Source: Clostridium sp. K4410.MGS-306
Lineage (GTDB): Bacteria > Cyanobacteriota > Vampirovibrionia > Gastranaerophilales > Gastranaerophilaceae
Assembly (NCBI GenBank): GCA_000980375.1
Contig: LARD01000003.1
Coordinates: 1-64,000, forward strand
Direction: 5' to 3'
Length of the DNA: 64,000 nucleotides
The notes below the pieces were generated by a model. It was not told the DNA's origin. It did no database searches and saw only the letters and a list, made by a program, of their open reading frames with translations. A program made the position numbers and the translations under genes. Numbering within the stretch: position 1 is the first letter of the stretch; each line of letters opens with the position of its first letter. Shown one piece after another: positions 1 through 7,975 of the stretch.

Positions 1-456
1 TTTAATTTCAGATTTCAAATCTTTTATTTTTTGTTTTTGCTCATGTTTTACTTTCCATTTGCACTTTTTGCATTCCATTTCTTTGAGCTTCATTTTTTCT
101 TGTTTGCAGCACATTTTTAACGGTGCAATTTCGTCAAAATATTTGTCATCAATGCATTTTGCTTTTACTCTTTGTTCCTGTGTAAGGCAAAGTTTGTCGT
201 ACAGGCATGCTCTTTTTTCGCAGAATTTTATTTTCCATGCTTGAATCTCTTCACAGGAATTAAAAACAGGTGCGCTGTCACAGCATTTTGGGCATTCAGG
301 TTTTCCGCAATTGCAGGGCTGATTTTGTGCACACGGTGCTCCTTGAACAGGACAACCGACAGGAACAATTGCATAAGGCTCTGCAAATACATTCATTGCA
401 GTGCATAACATAGCCGCTGTAACAAAAACTGATGCTCTTGAAATGAGTTTTTTCAT
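1..456 (-). CDS. Cysteine-rich exported LTxxQ-like protein, 3' end outside the window
   Basis: The frame is open from an ATG at 456 to the left edge (152 codons seen). A GGAGAAG ribosome site lies a few bases upstream. Residues 1-25 form a typical signal peptide (MKK, hydrophobic stretch, FAEP). The mature part has about 17 cysteines, clustered first in a short proline-rich segment and then spread through a helical lysine-rich part. A segment reading LTQEQR resembles the LTxxQ motif of the Spy/CpxP family of periplasmic stress proteins, which is the only family resemblance I see. The many cysteines suggest disulphide bonds or metal binding outside the cytoplasm; this is inference. The gene is partial, so its length and C-terminus are unknown. 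Confidence 0.72.
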   Translation of the reverse strand, partial: MKKLISRASVFVTAAMLCTAMNVFAEPYAIVPVGCPVQGAPCAQNQPCNCGKPECPKCCDSAPVFNSCEEIQAWKIKFCEKRACLYDKLCLTQEQRVKAKCIDDKYFDEIAPLKMCCKQEKMKLKEMECKKCKWKVKHEQKQKIKDLKSEIK

Positions 457-601
457 ATGGCTTCTCCTTAAATTTTGAATAACTCTTTGTTATTTCTTAA
501 ATTAAATTATAGATATTTAATGTTTTCGGTAAACTCTAACAGGCGTAGCCCTTACAGGCTATTTTATACATTCTTAAGGAGGCTGTATTATTAATAAACG
601 C

Positions 602-630
602 TTGATTCAATAATTTAAAGTGTTTTAATA
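602..630 (+). promoter_or_regulatory. Possible sigma-70 promoter for the gene at 658/667
   Basis: TTGATT at 602-607, a 17-base spacer, then TTAATA at 625-630, about 30 bases upstream of the coding start. The boxes are imperfect and the region is AT-rich, so chance is possible. I see nothing else in 457-657. Confidence 0.3.
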
Positions 631-657
631 ATTACGAATAAACTTTATTTCCGGGGG

Positions 658-1719
658 ATGTTAATAGTGTCTGTTTCGTCTGTAAATTCAATAAAAAATA
701 CAGCTAAAGTTTTTGGAAAATATCTTGACCAGCCGGCGCTTGTAAAAAAGCTGTATAATCTAATGCCTGTTGTCCTGACCGGGGCTGCTGCGGGTTATGG
801 TGTGTATGACACTTACAAAACTCCTGAAAAAAAATACGGGGAAAGAAAAAAACGAGCAATCAAAAATGCAAGTGTGCTTGGTTTTACGGTTGCTTCTGCT
901 CTGCTTGCGACAAGAGGGCTTAAAATCCGAAATAGAGAAATTTTTGAAGGTATTATAGAGCTTCCTCAAAAAAATAAAGAAGGTCTTTTAGAAATTCTTT
1001 CTAAACCATTAAGTGAAAAAATAAAAAATCTTGTAAAAAAAGTTCAAGATGATAAAATTCTTAAATTTAAAGAGGTAAAAGTTTTAATGAAAGACTTTAA
1101 AGAAAATTTAAAAGACGAGAAACTTATATCAAAAGTTATTCCTGACGCAGAAAGCGAAGCTCCGTTTGCTGATCTTCTCAAGTTGTCATTGCTTGGATTA
1201 ATTCCTGTTCTTGGCGGAATCGCCGGCGGTACAGCAGGAGACAAGCTTTCTAAAGATAACTGGAAACAGCAGTTTCCCGATAAAGTAAAAGAAGGTACTT
1301 ATCAATATTTGAATAATATTGCACTGTGTAATGTAGGTGCAGGTCTTGGTGCTCTTTTAATGAACACATTTAATGTTAAATCTAAAACAGCCCGTTTTGC
1401 TGCAATGATGGCCGGAGTCCTCGGGGTAGGGCTTGCAGCGGGCAATGCTATAGCAAATTTTGTAGGTAAAAATGTCATCAATCCGATTTTTGATAAAACT
1501 AAAAAACAAGAACACAAGAATATAAAAAGCATGTTCAAAAACTTGAATTCTGAAAGACATCCGGAAATTCTTGATGTAAGTCTCCACCTCGATGATGTTG
1601 CTTCTGTAGGATTTGTGTCAGGTCTTAAGTGGATAGGCCCTGTTCTTCCTGTATTATACTCTGTTTCCGCATATAGAGCCGGCATTGGGTATCGTAATGG
1701 GGCTGAAAATCATTCATAG
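658..1719 (+). CDS. Unknown membrane-associated protein with glycine-rich hydrophobic segments
   Basis: I do not recognise this 353-residue protein. It has several hydrophobic glycine/alanine-rich stretches (about residues 33-52, 70-86, 170-192, 220-237, 242-270 and 318-346). They are separated by lysine-rich charged regions (about 95-160 and 270-300). The pattern suggests a multi-pass or membrane-inserting protein without a classical signal peptide. The start is uncertain: the ATG at 658 sits directly on the GGGGG at 653-657, while the in-frame GTG at 667 has that run at a normal ribosome-site distance, so GTG 667 may be the true start. It stands alone; the next gene has its own promoter. 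Confidence 0.7.
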   Translation: MLIVSVSSVNSIKNTAKVFGKYLDQPALVKKLYNLMPVVLTGAAAGYGVYDTYKTPEKKYGERKKRAIKNASVLGFTVASALLATRGLKIRNREIFEGIIELPQKNKEGLLEILSKPLSEKIKNLVKKVQDDKILKFKEVKVLMKDFKENLKDEKLISKVIPDAESEAPFADLLKLSLLGLIPVLGGIAGGTAGDKLSKDNWKQQFPDKVKEGTYQYLNNIALCNVGAGLGALLMNTFNVKSKTARFAAMMAGVLGVGLAAGNAIANFVGKNVINPIFDKTKKQEHKNIKSMFKNLNSERHPEILDVSLHLDDVASVGFVSGLKWIGPVLPVLYSVSAYRAGIGYRNGAENHS

Positions 1720-1782
1720 CTTGAATGTTATATAAAAATATTAAGTTTCTTAAACAAAAGTATAATTTTTTCTATTTTGCTA

Positions 1783-1809
1783 TAAAGTTTCCTATTTAAA
1801 TGCCGATAA
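1783..1809 (+). promoter_or_regulatory. Perfect-consensus FliA (sigma-28) promoter
   Basis: TAAAGTTT at 1783-1790, exactly 11 bases, then GCCGATAA at 1802-1809. This equals the enterobacterial class-III flagellar consensus (TAAAGTTT-N11-GCCGATAA) at all 16 positions. It lies 69 bases upstream of the ATG at 1879, on the same strand, in an intergenic gap. Confidence 0.88.
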
Positions 1810-1878
1810 TAAAAATACGGAAGATTAGTGAATCATTTTTTCGACATTTTTAACGGATTAAACAAGTAGGAATAAATT

Positions 1879-3132
1879 ATGACCAAAGAGAATGTGAATA
1901 AGTCAGACAATGGAGTATCGGTATTTTCACGCAGCGCGGAGTTATTAGGAGATGATCCGCTTGAGGAAATTTTTGCACTCAATTTAGGCGACTTTTTGAC
2001 AGAGCATTTGATTTCTGAAGACCTCGCTCAAAAAATCAAAAAGCATGACACTCAAGATAAAGCCGAAAGCCTCAAAAAACAATTAAGAGAGCTCATATCA
2101 ATTTATTCCATCAACAATACGTTGAGCGTACTTGGTTTTACAAATAAAGAAGACTATATAATTTATAATTCTATTGCCAAAACAATTGTGCAAATGATAG
2201 ATGCAAAGGCATGCCATATTTTTCTTGCAAATGAATATGCAATGGGGCTGGAAGATGATGTAACAGGGCTTGTTCTTGTTGGTTCTTCAATCAACCCTGA
2301 TGAAGAAATAAATCCGGATGACCTGTCTATTATCCGTATACCTATGCATTACGGCACAGAAAATGCCGGACTGATAATGATAGAACCGTTTGAGGGCAAG
2401 AAAATTTCCGATGAATTTTTAAAACTCATTAACGTAACATCCAGACTTTTTGCAATATCTATGATGCTGCTGAAATTAACTGATGAAACATCAAAAGTAA
2501 TGGCAGAACCGGATGTTTCCAGCTCTGAATTGCAGCACTATCGTGCGGAACTTACTGCCGTAATAGGCGACCTTGGCGCAGAACAGCAAAATTTTGTAGA
2601 AATGTTAGCAAAAGCTGTTGATGCAAAAAGTGAATATCACAACAATCACTCACAGCACGTTGCTGACCTTGCAAAAGAAATGTGCGAGTACCTTGGCCTT
2701 AACGAAAAAACAAAAGATTTAATATATTATGCGGGCCTTTTGCAAAATATAGGTAAAATTACAATCCCGGAAGAGCTGTTCAACAAAAAAGAAAAACTCT
2801 CAAAAGAAGACTGGGAAACTCTTCAGAATCACCCCAATATAGGTGTAAGCCTTTTAATGAGCATAAATTTCCTTTCAGAGGTCATTCCTTACATTCATTA
2901 CCACAAGGAACGCTGGGACGGAAAAGGAGAACCCGAAGGACTAAAAGGGCAAAGCATTCCGTTTGGTTCACGTATAATTGCTCTGGCTGATGCTTACAGT
3001 GCATTAAGAGAAGAAAGACCCTACAGACAGGCCTTGAGTAAAGAAGAGGCGCTCAAAATCATAAAACAAGAAGCTGCAATCAAATGGGATCCGGATCTTG
3101 TTAATGTTCTGGAATCTTTGCTGGCAAAATAA
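1879..3132 (+). CDS. GAF-like plus degenerate HD-GYP protein under FliA control
   Basis: 417 residues. Residues about 65-200 look like a GAF-type sensor domain. Residues about 235-415 match the HD-GYP family of cyclic-di-GMP phosphodiesterases. The fold landmarks are present: NHSQHVADLAKEM, NHPNIGVSLL, HYHKERWDGKG and ALADAYSALREERPYR. However, the signature HD pair is replaced by QN (LLQNIGKI) and GYP reads GEP. Loss of the HD metal ligands predicts loss of hydrolase activity. Such domains can persist as ligand sensors or protein-binding modules. The FliA promoter at 1783-1809 ties it to late flagellar genes, and the fliF operon begins 2.1 kb downstream. A motility or chemotaxis signalling role is inferred. 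Confidence 0.85.
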   Translation: MTKENVNKSDNGVSVFSRSAELLGDDPLEEIFALNLGDFLTEHLISEDLAQKIKKHDTQDKAESLKKQLRELISIYSINNTLSVLGFTNKEDYIIYNSIAKTIVQMIDAKACHIFLANEYAMGLEDDVTGLVLVGSSINPDEEINPDDLSIIRIPMHYGTENAGLIMIEPFEGKKISDEFLKLINVTSRLFAISMMLLKLTDETSKVMAEPDVSSSELQHYRAELTAVIGDLGAEQQNFVEMLAKAVDAKSEYHNNHSQHVADLAKEMCEYLGLNEKTKDLIYYAGLLQNIGKITIPEELFNKKEKLSKEDWETLQNHPNIGVSLLMSINFLSEVIPYIHYHKERWDGKGEPEGLKGQSIPFGSRIIALADAYSALREERPYRQALSKEEALKIIKQEAAIKWDPDLVNVLESLLAK

Positions 3133-3177
3133 AAACAAATATTAAAACCCCATAATCCATTGAGAAGAGAAATTAAA

Positions 3178-3945
3178 ATGAAAAAAATTTTAATACTTAT
3201 AATAGCGTTGCTAATTCTTGCACCGACAACCGCTTTGGCTGCAGCTAAAAAGCAAAAAGTCGGATATGTGGGTATTACTTATGAAACAAAAGACAGCTTT
3301 GTAATAAAATCAAAACTCTTTTATCCGGCTAAACCGCAGTCCGTATACCCTGTGGTGGTAATGCTTCATTCTCTGGGTTATTCCAGTGATTATTGGGGAA
3401 ATATACCAAAAAAATTCATAGACGAAGGCGCTGCTGTTTTGATGATTGACTTGAGAGGCCACGGTCAGAGCATGTACGATTCAAACTTTAGAATACGCTC
3501 CTGGCAGTATTTTACAAAAAATACCTACGAAAAATATCCCTCTGACATATCTGATATCATCAAATATGTTGCATCAAATTATAAAAATCTTTCCACAACA
3601 AAATATGCAATTGTGGGTGCTGATATAGGTGCAAATACTGCAATACTTGCAGCGGAAAAACTTCCAAATCAACCGGCAGCAATGGTGTTGATTTCACCAA
3701 CAAGAGAGTTTAAATGGCTGTACACGCCTATTGCTTTGACAAACTTGCACCCTTTCCCCATTCTGTCTATGGTAAGTGCCAGAGACCCTTATTCCAATAA
3801 AGAATCACAGGCTCTTAAAAAGTTTGCCCAGGGCGAATTTGATATAAAAATTTACCCGGCAGGATCAATGGGAATGCTGATGCTCAAAGCTAATCCGTCA
3901 ATGGGTACGGATATAGTAAATTGGGTTATGCCAAAAATTAAATAG
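3178..3945 (+). CDS. Exported alpha/beta-hydrolase-like protein with altered active site
   Basis: The ATG at 3178 is chosen because GAGAAGAG lies at ribosome-site distance and residues 1-23 make a clean signal peptide (MKK, long hydrophobic core, ALAAA). This gives 255 residues; an upstream in-frame TTG at 3160 has no support. The fold is recognisable from VVVMLHSLG (oxyanion loop strand), MIDLRGHGQS and the nucleophile elbow. The elbow reads GADIG instead of GxSxG, so aspartate replaces serine, as in dehalogenase or epoxide-hydrolase relatives. An acid candidate is SARDPYS. The usual C-terminal histidine loop reads GSMGMLML, with no histidine. The protein may therefore be a non-catalytic or divergent hydrolase in the periplasm. 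Substrate unknown. Confidence 0.75.
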   Translation: MKKILILIIALLILAPTTALAAAKKQKVGYVGITYETKDSFVIKSKLFYPAKPQSVYPVVVMLHSLGYSSDYWGNIPKKFIDEGAAVLMIDLRGHGQSMYDSNFRIRSWQYFTKNTYEKYPSDISDIIKYVASNYKNLSTTKYAIVGADIGANTAILAAEKLPNQPAAMVLISPTREFKWLYTPIALTNLHPFPILSMVSARDPYSNKESQALKKFAQGEFDIKIYPAGSMGMLMLKANPSMGTDIVNWVMPKIK

Positions 3946-3981
3946 CAACTTTTTATATTTACGGGTTTATAAACTGTTGTT

Positions 3982-5136
3982 ATGCGTATAAACAATCAAA
4001 TGTATAATTATAAATCAGCAGCCCCCGGTAATTTTAAAGGATACGATGCACGCCCTCTCAAGGCTGTTGTGATGACAATCAGCGATGAACCGGCTGCTTT
4101 TGAAATTGTTAAAAAAATCTCTGATATAGGAAAAAAAGACGGATTTGATGTGTATTATTCAAACGGGTGCTCAAAACTGCTTAAAAACATCAATAGTATC
4201 AAAAAGAAATTTAATGAAAATTTAGGTTTTCGTTTTTGCAAATGGGCACAGGATAGGGCCGTGCTTACCCCCGAAAATAAAGTAATATCGGACGGTTATT
4301 ATAAAAATAGCATTTTTGCGCGCAGCCTGTCTTCTGTAACAAAGGCAAAAACAGTATCTTCACAAGATGCAATTGAGGGCGGCAATTTGTTTTTTATAAA
4401 GAGCAACGGAAAAAATGAGATGCTGCTCGGGTCAGAAGACCTTGTAGGCAGAAACATTGAAACTATTAAAAAAATGTACGGTGTGGATAAAATACATATC
4501 CTTCCTCAAGCAGACTACCATTTGGATCTTTTTTACAGACCTCTTACTGATAACAAAATTTTGATTGCAGATGATACAATGACCCTCAAAGCTCTCCAAA
4601 AGGGGTTAAATAACTTAAAAAAATACTTAAAAAATAACGATTGTATACAAGAAGAACAAAACAAGCTCTTATTTGTAAAAGATAAACTCGAAAACCTTAT
4701 AAAAGAATTTAAAATTGATATAAACTTGAATAACAACTTTAACGCTGACGATATAGAACCATTGCTAAAGGAAAAAGGATTTGAACCAATAAGAGTTCCT
4801 GCAAGGATTTACAGCACTATCCCAAATTATAAACGTGATGATTTAACTCACAGCCTGAATTATATAAACGCTGTTGTACACCAAAAACCTGATAAATCTC
4901 TCACCTATATCACTAACAAATCGGATTTGAACGAAAAGTTTGGCATTACCTGGCAAATAGCAAGAAAAATAGGTTTTGATTTTGAAGAAATGTTTATAAA
5001 AAGCCTTGCTCCGTATGTTAAACGACGTGACATCCATTTTGTATCAGGCCAAAACAATCACGTTTCATATCTTCTTGAAAAAGAACAAGGGGGCGTTCAC
5101 TGTCTGTGCAATGAAATTCCTGCCGAAATAATATAA
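3982..5136 (+). CDS. Pentein-fold guanidine-modifying enzyme (deiminase/amidinotransferase-like)
   Basis: 384 residues with no signal peptide. Pentein superfamily landmarks appear in the expected order: WAQDRAVL (about 88-95), EGGNLFFI (about 132-139), a histidine-containing YHLDLFYRPL (about 178-187), and near the C-terminus GGVHCLCNEIP, where the cysteine fits the catalytic nucleophile. Agmatine deiminases, arginine deiminases and amidinotransferases share these elements. Overall similarity looks low, so the substrate (free arginine, agmatine or a protein arginine) cannot be assigned. The N-terminus carries a short GNFKGYD motif, similar to an IAFGV motif in the unknown protein at 14834. 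An insertion of lysine-rich helical sequence (about 200-255) is unusual for deiminases. Confidence 0.68.
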   Translation: MRINNQMYNYKSAAPGNFKGYDARPLKAVVMTISDEPAAFEIVKKISDIGKKDGFDVYYSNGCSKLLKNINSIKKKFNENLGFRFCKWAQDRAVLTPENKVISDGYYKNSIFARSLSSVTKAKTVSSQDAIEGGNLFFIKSNGKNEMLLGSEDLVGRNIETIKKMYGVDKIHILPQADYHLDLFYRPLTDNKILIADDTMTLKALQKGLNNLKKYLKNNDCIQEEQNKLLFVKDKLENLIKEFKIDINLNNNFNADDIEPLLKEKGFEPIRVPARIYSTIPNYKRDDLTHSLNYINAVVHQKPDKSLTYITNKSDLNEKFGITWQIARKIGFDFEEMFIKSLAPYVKRRDIHFVSGQNNHVSYLLEKEQGGVHCLCNEIPAEII

Positions 5137-5228
5137 AAACATGACTTTTTGAAAAAAATCATTAATATGATGTAGAAGATTTTCTACTCCATATGTATGA
5201 AAATTTTCCTCAAGACGTACATCGGCAG

Positions 5229-5257
5229 TTAACTTCTACCGTAATTGATAGTATAAT
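5229..5257 (+). promoter_or_regulatory. Sigma-70-type promoter of the fliF operon
   Basis: TTAACT at 5229-5234, 17 bases, TATAAT at 5252-5257. It lies 30 bases upstream of the fliF ATG. The -10 box is perfect and the -35 moderate. No FliA or sigma-54 motif is seen here. Confidence 0.6.
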
Positions 5258-5287
5258 CTTAAGTAGCGAGGCAGGAAAAAATTTTAA

Positions 5288-6913
5288 ATGGATTTTCAAA
5301 AGATACTCGAAAATAAGCCATTACTTTATGGGCTAATAGGGGGACTTGTTGTCGTACTGGCACTGTTTATAACAGTGGGCATTGTCGTGTCTTCAAACAA
5401 TTCGGGTGCTCCAAAAGCCGTTAAAGAAAAAGTTATAGACAAACCTCTTGACCTCCTCACAACAGATAATCTGGGCAAAGCCATAGAAATTCAGGCTCTT
5501 TTAGCCAGAGAAGGCATTACTGTAGAAAGACGTGCAGACGGACAAAAATCTGTATTGTATCTTCAAAAATATACAATGACACAAAGAGACAGAGCGCTGC
5601 TTGCTATAGTAAAAAGCGGCCTTGTCGACCAGAATATAGGTCTCGAAATATTTGATAAAGGCGATTTTACTTCAACAAAAGAAGACAAAAGAATCCGCCT
5701 CACCCGCGCAATCAACGGTGAATTGTCTCGCTTAATCAGAAAAATCCCGCCGATTGAAAACGCTTCAGTTTTTGTTTCTATTCCTGAACAGGTAATGTTT
5801 GAACAGGATCAAAAACCCATTACAGCAACCGTTCAAATTGTAATGCCAAGCGGGGAAAAACTCGACAACATGAAGGTAAAGGCAATAAGAAACCTTCTTT
5901 TGGGCTCTGTTAACGGGCTGGAAGCCGAAAATATTTCTATCACGGATACTAACGGGAATGTGTACGACTCTATCGCTTCTGCTGATGACGATATGCTAGC
6001 CAAGCTGGAAGAAAATGACCAGTATATGCAGGCAAAAGTAAAAACACAACTTGATAAATTAATAGGTAAAGGAAATTATGCGGTTACTGTCAGCACATAT
6101 TTAAGACAGGCTCCGATGCAAAAAGATGCAATTGACTTTGACCCTACCAAAAAGACTGCTTTAACAGAACAAACATTCTCAGAAGGTCTTGGCGACCAGA
6201 CAAGAGATACAAATAAAGGTATCAGTGCAGTAAGCGTATACCTTCCAAACGGCTTGCCGGCTAATAATGCAGACTCTGCACAAAACAGAAGCTACTCCAG
6301 AACAGCCAGAGAGTCTCAATACGGTGTGCCTAAAATACAAACAAGCGAGTTGATTAAACCCGGAACAATTGAGGATATCTCAATTGCCGTAACTCTTGAA
6401 GAAAGCTCAATTCCTGCTAACATGACGCTTGAAGAACTCAAGGTGCTTGTAGCAAAAGCTGCTTCTCCAAAAGCAAAACCTGAAAACGTAGAAATTGCAT
6501 TCTCTGATTCGGTTGACCCGTTCCTTGCAGGTGACAAACCCGAATCCTTGCCAAAACCTGATTCTACAGGCAACCCGTGGTGGCTTGCTATAGCAATGAT
6601 TCTTATTGGTCTTGGCTTTGGTTTAAAATTCCTCTCTGACAAAGTGAAAAAAGCACAGGAACGCCAAAGAGAAGAAATAGAAATGCTGAGAGAAAAAACT
6701 CAGGATCAGGAAAAACAAATAAGAGACGTAAACCTGAAAGCAGCTGAACTGATAGAAAAACAGACCCAGCTTGCACAGGGTATGCTCGAACAGAAAAATG
6801 CAAGACCCATTCCGGAGCTCAATTCCACTCTGTCTGATATTGCTGCGGAACTCGAAGGCCTTGATACAGATGATGTTGCAGACCATGTAAAAAGCTGGAT
6901 TGAAAAAAGCTAA
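5288..6913 (+). CDS. fliF: Flagellar MS-ring protein FliF
   Basis: 541 residues, matching FliF, which forms the membrane ring on which the basal body and export apparatus assemble. Residues about 12-36 are the first membrane helix. The periplasmic part holds the ring-building motifs (for example LARAGIT-like LLAREGITVERR near residue 75, and RLTRAINGELSRLIRKI near 140). A second membrane helix lies at about 429-447, and a cytoplasmic tail ends in an acidic/hydrophobic segment (DVADHVKSWIEKS), the region that binds FliG. It is first in the cluster fliF, fliG-slot protein, fliH, flhA, fliI, all on the plus strand with short gaps. Confidence 0.95.
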   Translation: MDFQKILENKPLLYGLIGGLVVVLALFITVGIVVSSNNSGAPKAVKEKVIDKPLDLLTTDNLGKAIEIQALLAREGITVERRADGQKSVLYLQKYTMTQRDRALLAIVKSGLVDQNIGLEIFDKGDFTSTKEDKRIRLTRAINGELSRLIRKIPPIENASVFVSIPEQVMFEQDQKPITATVQIVMPSGEKLDNMKVKAIRNLLLGSVNGLEAENISITDTNGNVYDSIASADDDMLAKLEENDQYMQAKVKTQLDKLIGKGNYAVTVSTYLRQAPMQKDAIDFDPTKKTALTEQTFSEGLGDQTRDTNKGISAVSVYLPNGLPANNADSAQNRSYSRTARESQYGVPKIQTSELIKPGTIEDISIAVTLEESSIPANMTLEELKVLVAKAASPKAKPENVEIAFSDSVDPFLAGDKPESLPKPDSTGNPWWLAIAMILIGLGFGLKFLSDKVKKAQERQREEIEMLREKTQDQEKQIRDVNLKAAELIEKQTQLAQGMLEQKNARPIPELNSTLSDIAAELEGLDTDDVADHVKSWIEKS

Positions 6914-6969
6914 CTTTCTTAAAAGTCTGCACGGGTATTAAAAACACAAAATAACAGGGGAGAACCATT

Positions 6970-7950
6970 TTGCCAATAGAAGGATTTGATTTTAAAGAAT
7001 TTGCCAAAAACCTTGCGCAGCAGGTTGGCCCTGCTTTGCCTCCGGATATAGCTGATGCTGACAAGCAGTATATCATTAATATTGTCCACAATTTCTGTTA
7101 TATGGCAGGAGAGGCGCTTTCAAATGATACCTCAATAAATTTTAATGCTGAACAAGCAAGCATTGTGACCCAGTTTATAGGCGAATGGGCGTTTCATAAA
7201 TCTATTGATGTTATAAGAAGCGGCATCGATCCTCAATTCAGAGACGGTATTATGCAAAAAATTGCGTTTACCGTGTTTGAAATTGCAAAAACAGCAATTA
7301 TAAAAAACATGTCCCAAGGCGATATGATAGCCGTTGTCGAATTTCAGGTTAAAAAAGCTTACACCTCTGCTCTTGAGGAGCTTAAAGAAAAAGGCGTGCT
7401 TACAGAAGAACAGTTTAATGAAGCACAAAGCCATTCAAATATTGATGAAATGGCGCAACAGGCTGCTGCGCAAGAATATCAGGCACAGGCAAACGGCGCT
7501 GCTCCTTCTGACAATTATGTAAATCAGGTAAGTGACAATAAAATTTTAAAACTTGCTACTTTTGCAATCGTATTAAAACACCTTCCTGCTGAAAAAAGAC
7601 AGGGACTCCTCGATAAGTTCAGCGAGCAAGACGCAGCGATTTTAAGAGACTACGTCAACATGGATGATTTAGAAAATAAGCTGGACCCTGTCTTGATAGC
7701 AAAAAGTCTTGCCGAAATTAAAAAAAGCCTTCCCGAACCCAAGAAAATCAACCAGGGAAGAATTAACCAGAGATTATATAATATTGTAAAGAACTCGAAT
7801 ATTTCAAAGATTTCTAATATTATAAGTAAAGAACGAAAAGCCGTAAAAGACTTTGTTTCAGCGGCAGGTTCAGGGGGGAAATCAGACAATCTTCCACCCA
7901 GAGTTGCTGATATAATATGCAATCACCTTGAAGAAAAACTTAATCGTTAA
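6970..7950 (+). CDS. Protein in the fliG slot, possible highly divergent FliG
   Basis: 326 residues from a TTG start at 6970, chosen because AGGGGAG lies at ideal distance and no ATG fits. It lies between fliF and fliH, where fliG usually sits. I do not see the canonical FliG signatures. An alanine-rich low-complexity linker (about 158-178) separates a helical N-terminal half from a C-terminal half. The latter contains AIVLKHLPAEKRQGLLDKF, vaguely like the FliG middle/C-terminal repeats, followed by NMDDLENKLDPVLIAKSL. It has no membrane segment. The best inference is a lineage-specific FliG counterpart or switch adaptor that contacts the FliF tail. If another fliG exists in the genome, this would be an accessory protein. 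Confidence 0.6.
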   Translation: MPIEGFDFKEFAKNLAQQVGPALPPDIADADKQYIINIVHNFCYMAGEALSNDTSINFNAEQASIVTQFIGEWAFHKSIDVIRSGIDPQFRDGIMQKIAFTVFEIAKTAIIKNMSQGDMIAVVEFQVKKAYTSALEELKEKGVLTEEQFNEAQSHSNIDEMAQQAAAQEYQAQANGAAPSDNYVNQVSDNKILKLATFAIVLKHLPAEKRQGLLDKFSEQDAAILRDYVNMDDLENKLDPVLIAKSLAEIKKSLPEPKKINQGRINQRLYNIVKNSNISKISNIISKERKAVKDFVSAAGSGGKSDNLPPRVADIICNHLEEKLNR

Positions 7951-7975
7951 AAAACGCTTAGGAAAAAATTAGCGG

